A DNA stretch of 11,864 bases, from contig JAJZFK010000459.1 of the NCBI GenBank assembly GCA_021805405.1, positions 1 to 11,864 on the forward strand, read 5' to 3'. Position 1 is the stretch's first letter. Each line of letters opens with the position of its first letter. Below are positions 8,237 to 11,864 of this stretch, in pieces. Source of the DNA: a bacterium (GTDB lineage Bacteria > Armatimonadota > Chthonomonadetes > Chthonomonadales > Chthonomonadaceae). A program made the translations under genes and the position numbers. The notes under the pieces were generated by a model. That model saw nothing but the letters and a program-made list of their open reading frames with translations. It made no database searches and was not told where the DNA came from.

Positions 8237-9841
8237 TCACTGCCCGCTGGCGGCCGCAGAACTATCCTGAATTTTACCGATTTTTACTTTGGTGCCCGTT
8301 GTAACGGGCCGTTGCGAAAGCGTAACGACCATCTGACCTGGTTGAAGACCCTTTAGGACCTGGACGTTGGCTCCGTCCTGCGAACCTGTAACGATGGGAG
8401 CGAGATCGCAAACGTCGTGATTACCCACCACACCCGCGAACGTGCCTGTTTTTTCATTCATTACCCCTTCGCGCGGGATTTCCAGTGCCCCAGCCTTGAG
8501 GAGCTTGCTGAAGGTAACCTGACCAAACATGCCTGGCTTAATTTGGTTACCAGGGTTGTCAATGGTTATCCTTACGGTGAACTGGCGGCTGAGTGGATCG
8601 GCGGCAGGGTCGATATGTGAGACTCTTCCGTGTAATGTTTCTCCAGGAAGAGCATCTAGCTCCACACTCACCTGCTGACCCAGCGATACAACTTTGAGGT
8701 TCTCCTCCGGAACCGGTACTGTGACGTATAGCGACTTCAGCTGCTGTACGGTGAGCAGCGTCTGGCCTACAGTTGCCATGGTGCCTGGATCTACATTTCG
8801 CGCTGTTACCCAGCCATCGATAGGCGACGTTAGCGTTGTGTAACCCAGCTGCGCACTGGCCGTCTGTACCTGGGCACTCGCAGCCTGAACCGCTGCCTTT
8901 AAGGCAGCGAGGTTTGCCTGGTAGGCAGGGTTCTGAGCACGATTAGCCTGTGCCAGACGCAAGGTTGCCTGCGCCTGCTGAACTGCAGCGTTACTGGCTG
9001 CGATGTCCGATCGACCTTTGTTCACTGCTATGGTGAGAGCATTACTCGCAGAATCTACCTGCGACTTTGCCGAACTCATCTGCGCGTTAGCTGATGCCAG
9101 CTGGCTTTCGGCCGTGTTGACGCTAGCTATAGAGACCTGCTGCTGCGCCTTGGCATTATCAACGTCCTGGGCCGCCACAAAGCCTTGCTTGTATAGAGAG
9201 ACTGTTCGGTTAAGCGTAGTAGTACTATTCGCCAGGTTTGCCTTTGCCGCGTTAATTGCCGCGTTTGCCGCGCCAATTGCCGCTGTAGCAGTAGAGATCT
9301 TGGTTCTTGCGTCGGCTAGCGCGGCCCTTGCAGACTCTACTTGCTGCTGGTAGTTTGCCACCGTCTGTTTATCCAGGGCTCTCGCAGAGGTAAGTGCCGC
9401 TTGCTGTACCGCTATCTGAGAGGCTACGGATACTGTGGTAGGGTTGGTTGTAATTTCTGCCTGGGAAAGCCGGTACTGCGCCTGTGCGAGGTTTGCCTGT
9501 GCCTGGTTAAGCTGCGCCTGCATCTGCGTGGGGTCTAAGCGCACAAGAACTTCGCCCTTTGTGACGCGTGCTCCCTGCCGCACTTGAAGGTACTGAATTT
9601 GCCCTACTATTTGCGAGGAGATGTTCACATTAAACGGAGATTCAACGCTAGCAACACCCGTGTATGTGAGATATACGTCGCGTGCTACTACAGGGGCAAC
9701 CGTTACAAGCAGCGGTGCATTTTTACGTGCTTCCGCCATCTTTTGAAGGGCTGCAGCCTTGCCGTAATAGTTCATGAGCCGCCAGCCCGCCAATCCACAC
9801 AGGATGACGATTGCTATAATTGCAGTAATATAACGCTTCAT
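8237..9841 (-). CDS. RND periplasmic adaptor (membrane fusion protein) with very long coiled-coil hairpin
   Basis: Bridges the inner-membrane pump and the outer-membrane channel. Seen: 534 residues from ATG 9841. An in-frame TTG at 9859 would add six residues, but GGAA is well spaced before the ATG and the membrane anchor (MKRYITAIIAIVILCGLAGW) begins there. Cys15 is not in a proper lipobox, so it is probably an anchored rather than lipidated protein. Domains: anchor 4-20; first half of the lipoyl-like domain about 60-103 (ISSQIVGQIQYLQVRQGARV, KGEVLVRLDP); alpha-hairpin about 104-333; second lipoyl half about 334-365 (LTSPIDGWVTARNVDPG); beta-barrel about 370-450; membrane-proximal domain to the end. 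AcrA-type adaptors are about 370-400 residues, so the excess lies almost wholly in the Ala/Gln/Asn-rich hairpin. LYKQGFVAAQDVDNA near 216-229 resembles the hairpin tip. It is the first gene of the operon. Confidence 0.92.
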   Translation of the reverse strand: MKRYITAIIAIVILCGLAGWRLMNYYGKAAALQKMAEARKNAPLLVTVAPVVARDVYLTYTGVASVESPFNVNISSQIVGQIQYLQVRQGARVTKGEVLVRLDPTQMQAQLNQAQANLAQAQYRLSQAEITTNPTTVSVASQIAVQQAALTSARALDKQTVANYQQQVESARAALADARTKISTATAAIGAANAAINAAKANLANSTTTLNRTVSLYKQGFVAAQDVDNAKAQQQVSIASVNTAESQLASANAQMSSAKSQVDSASNALTIAVNKGRSDIAASNAAVQQAQATLRLAQANRAQNPAYQANLAALKAAVQAASAQVQTASAQLGYTTLTSPIDGWVTARNVDPGTMATVGQTLLTVQQLKSLYVTVPVPEENLKVVSLGQQVSVELDALPGETLHGRVSHIDPAADPLSRQFTVRITIDNPGNQIKPGMFGQVTFSKLLKAGALEIPREGVMNEKTGTFAGVVGNHDVCDLAPIVTGSQDGANVQVLKGLQPGQMVVTLSQRPVTTGTKVKIGKIQDSSAAASGQ

Positions 9842-9857
9842 ATAAATTCCGTTTATC

Positions 9858-9871
9858 AACCTTCGAAGGTT
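9858..9871. promoter_or_regulatory. Perfect 14-bp palindrome, candidate operator of the efflux operon
   Basis: AACCTTCGAAGGTT is fully self-complementary and lies 17 bases upstream of the adaptor ATG, within the probable 5' untranslated region. With no loop it is unlikely to act as an RNA hairpin, so a dimeric DNA-binding repressor site (TetR- or MarR-type regulators commonly control such pumps) is the natural reading. No regulator gene is in the window. Confidence 0.45.
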
Positions 9872-9895
9872 TGGTATTGTTTAATAGGACGTAAT

Positions 9896-9924
9896 AGTTT
9901 ACCATTTGTTATCTCTTAACTTAA
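9896..9924 (-). promoter_or_regulatory. Possible promoter of the efflux operon
   Basis: In the AT-rich gap between the glycosidase stop and the adaptor, minus-strand TTAAGT (9924-9919) is followed after 17 bases by TAAACT (9901-9896). Both are weak matches (3 of 6 and 4 of 6). An alternative pair, TTGATC (9936-9931) with GATAAC (9913-9908), also has 17-base spacing but lacks the key -10 bases. A promoter is expected here because no operon partner is obvious upstream; which hexamers are used is unresolved. Confidence 0.28.
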
Positions 9925-9946
9925 ATAAACGATCAACGGTGCACCT

Positions 9947-11864
9947 TTATTTGCACAACACCGATTTTAAACGGGATATTCTGCTATTGTCGCCTACAAT
10001 TGTGACAGCAATGCGTTCCCCTTTATATGCATTAAGCAGATGAATCGAACTTGCTGCTGTTTCTGCAATCTCTTCCTTATTACCCCTATCGAGGCTTCGG
10101 TATATCCGTGCAAAGTGCGGGCCAGTTTGTGAGGTACGCCACCGGATGAGGTAACCACCAGCTGGTATGGGAGTCGCAGTAAGTGATGAGACAGGGGAGG
10201 GCGGCTTAGAGGCAATCTCCTGGCTACAAACTATAAGACCGCCGGCAGGAATGACGAATGTGAGGGTGTTTCGCAGTGGCTGAAGTTTAAGGTACGGACG
10301 CTGTAATGTGCCGAATTGGGTGATGGGCAATGCCTTGGGATTGTACTGATAGAAGGCGTAGATGCCTTGAATGGAGGGTACTACCAGTCGTACCTTAACA
10401 GCTATTCTGTTGCGATTTACAATGGCAAAGTCGTACCTGTTATTGCTCGTGCGGTGAAGTACTGCAACTCGTAGACGTGGGTCGCTGCTGTGGCAAACCA
10501 GAACGTCTGCTGGTCCGTGTAGAAAACGGGTCATGAGGCCATAGGCGTAGTAAGGCGCACGCACCAGATAGGGGCTAACATCCGTTGTGAGGCCCCAGTG
10601 GTTTTGGTAGTTGTCCTGAGGACCCTGCGGAAGGTCCATGAACGTCCAGTATGTCATCCCAGACATACCGGAATTTAGTGCGGCGATGGTAATTTCTGCA
10701 AGTTGAGTGCCAACCAGTGGTTCTAACGGTGTGCCAAAATAGACGCAGCTATCAAGGTGCACACCGTTTACGGTGCGCCCATCTCCGCGGCTGCCAAATT
10801 CGCCCAGTACGAACTGTTTGTGCTTCGATTTTGCGATATCCGCATAATGGCGAAATCGCTGGAGCAGCCACGGGTAGTAACGGTCATCAGAAAGGTAGTC
10901 ACCGCTGGGATAGTTGTGACCGCCGTAAATAGCGGTGACAGCGTTGATATGTGCCGCAGCCCATTTGATACTCGACCAGTAACTAATTGGAGATGCATCC
11001 GTCGAGAGTAACCCTATGTGCAGATTCGTACGTTGTAAGCGATTGTAGACTGCCTGTTGAATGGTACCGAAGAGCGGCAGGTTCTCCATAAGTGAACCCC
11101 AGTCGCCCAGGGTTAACTCATTGGTAAAGCAGTAGTAGTGTATGTTGGTACATTTCTTAACGTCAACCAGATATTGCAGCTGTTTTACCACATGGGCTGC
11201 AAGCCGGGTAACTTCCTGCGGGGTCTTCGCGACTGGCGGGTTCCAGGTAGTGACGTAGACCACCGTGTGTGTTACCTTCATCATCTGGAGATAGCGCGCC
11301 ATACGGTTTAATTCAACGCCGCCTGGTTTCCACGAATAGGCCATTGCCATGCGGGCAAACGAGGGACGAAGCTCCATCCATCGCCGGAAGATGACCCTGT
11401 TTAGTACGCGTTGCGGCTCGTGAAACGTCTGATGATAGACAACAAAGCCAGGCCCCAGTATATGGCGCGAAATTATTTTGTGCGGATAAACGGTTATTGT
11501 GCGCAGCGAGCTTCCCAGGTTTGGCCAAGGCACTGCCCTGTAGAGCCGTTTAAGGACCGCACCACGAAACCAGACTGTGCCATGAGCCTGCATCAGGAGG
11601 TTAAAATCAGCCTCGGTTGTGGCAACAGGCGCGCGCGCAGTTACTTCCAGCTTTTGCCACCCATTTGCGCCGGTTGATAAAGCAAGAACGCTGCCACTAA
11701 CGGCCGTGCGGGTGCCAGCCGCGTTGTGCAGAACTAGCGCGATGTACGGGCCAAGTCCTGTAGATACCCCTGCTGTTCGTACCCAAACGTCTGCCTGCAG
11801 AACGTCGGAGGGGGCCACCGGCGTGCCCGGTAGCTTGAAGTGTGCAAAGGATAGTGGAACGCCT
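9947..11864 (-). CDS. Multi-domain glycoside hydrolase, clan GH-A-like TIM barrel, 5'-partial
   Basis: Probably a secreted or envelope polysaccharide-degrading enzyme; substrate unknown. Seen: 638 residues with the frame open to the right edge. The GTG at 11818 is merely the first in-frame start-like codon, so the signal sequence is presumably outside. Visible residues 5-105 look like a beta-sandwich carbohydrate-binding module (CBM4/9-like: GANGWQKLEV, then GTVWFRGAVLKRL). A TIM barrel spans about 140-450. ARMAMAYSW suggests strand 2. The acid/base Glu249 is in TNEL (strand 4). YGGHNYPSG suggests strand 6. The nucleophile Glu355 is in LGEFGS (strand 7), and YWTFMD suggests strand 8. These follow the clan GH-A pattern (GH5, GH39 and relatives), but I cannot name the family. 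A beta-sandwich follows (about 455-550), then a fibronectin-III-like domain from SPVSSLTATPIPAGG (about 556) to the end. The stop is TAA, 105 bases before the adaptor start. Confidence 0.75.
   Translation of the reverse strand, partial: GVPLSFAHFKLPGTPVAPSDVLQADVWVRTAGVSTGLGPYIALVLHNAAGTRTAVSGSVLALSTGANGWQKLEVTARAPVATTEADFNLLMQAHGTVWFRGAVLKRLYRAVPWPNLGSSLRTITVYPHKIISRHILGPGFVVYHQTFHEPQRVLNRVIFRRWMELRPSFARMAMAYSWKPGGVELNRMARYLQMMKVTHTVVYVTTWNPPVAKTPQEVTRLAAHVVKQLQYLVDVKKCTNIHYYCFTNELTLGDWGSLMENLPLFGTIQQAVYNRLQRTNLHIGLLSTDASPISYWSSIKWAAAHINAVTAIYGGHNYPSGDYLSDDRYYPWLLQRFRHYADIAKSKHKQFVLGEFGSRGDGRTVNGVHLDSCVYFGTPLEPLVGTQLAEITIAALNSGMSGMTYWTFMDLPQGPQDNYQNHWGLTTDVSPYLVRAPYYAYGLMTRFLHGPADVLVCHSSDPRLRVAVLHRTSNNRYDFAIVNRNRIAVKVRLVVPSIQGIYAFYQYNPKALPITQFGTLQRPYLKLQPLRNTLTFVIPAGGLIVCSQEIASKPPSPVSSLTATPIPAGGYLIRWRTSQTGPHFARIYRSLDRGNKEEIAETAASSIHLLNAYKGERIAVTIVGDNSRISRLKSVLCK

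Noticed and set aside
8840..9532. Repetitive Ala/Gln coding stretch as a DNA repeat or CRISPR-like array
   Set aside because: The repetition is at protein level (helical heptad-like pattern); no exact regularly spaced DNA repeats are seen.
9857..9859. TTG as the adaptor start codon
   Set aside because: The ATG six codons later has a better-placed GGAA and directly precedes the membrane anchor; the TTG lies partly inside the palindrome.
11816..11818. GTG as the start codon of the glycoside hydrolase
   Set aside because: The frame is open to the window edge and the sandwich domain appears to begin upstream; no signal peptide follows this codon.
1..11864. tRNA, rRNA, insertion sequences, phage or defence-system genes
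   Set aside because: Nothing in the window resembles these; the long frames account for nearly all the sequence with ordinary metabolic, transport and hydrolase functions.

Overview
The window reads as chromosomal DNA of a diderm (Gram-negative type) bacterium. The clearest sign is a complete three-part efflux operon with a TolC-like outer-membrane channel. Base composition looks close to even by eye, and genes are packed tightly. I cannot place the phylum. The mix of a large multi-domain secreted-type glycosidase with Ala/Gln-rich efflux adaptors would suit groups such as Armatimonadota or Acidobacteriota, but that is a guess.

Layout. Positions 1-2196 (+) hold most of a DabA-type inorganic-carbon transporter subunit. 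Its reading frame is open to the left edge, so the N-terminus lies outside. A convergent class II fructose-bisphosphate aldolase occupies 2394-3350 (-). The 197-base gap between the two stops contains a strong 13-bp hairpin with a T-rich tail, which terminates the aldolase transcript. Upstream of the aldolase, 3351-3622 holds a plausible sigma-70 promoter and a leader of about 140 nt. Next comes an efflux operon on the minus strand, transcribed in the order adaptor (9841-8237), RND pump (8220-4999), outer-membrane factor (5002-3623). The first junction is 16 bases and the second is a 4-base overlap at a TTG start. A perfect 14-bp palindrome lies just upstream of the adaptor start and is a candidate operator. 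Finally, 9947-11864 (-) is a multi-domain clan GH-A-like glycoside hydrolase whose N-terminus runs off the right edge.

How they work together. The adaptor, pump and channel form one envelope-spanning export machine, and all the proton-relay residues expected in the pump are present. DabA would work with a membrane DabB protein, probably encoded just left of the window, to accumulate bicarbonate. The aldolase serves glycolysis/gluconeogenesis or a Calvin-type cycle. The hydrolase probably acts on polysaccharide outside the cytoplasm. These look like neighbouring but separate transcription units rather than one new system. The most unusual item is the adaptor's very long, symmetric coiled-coil hairpin.
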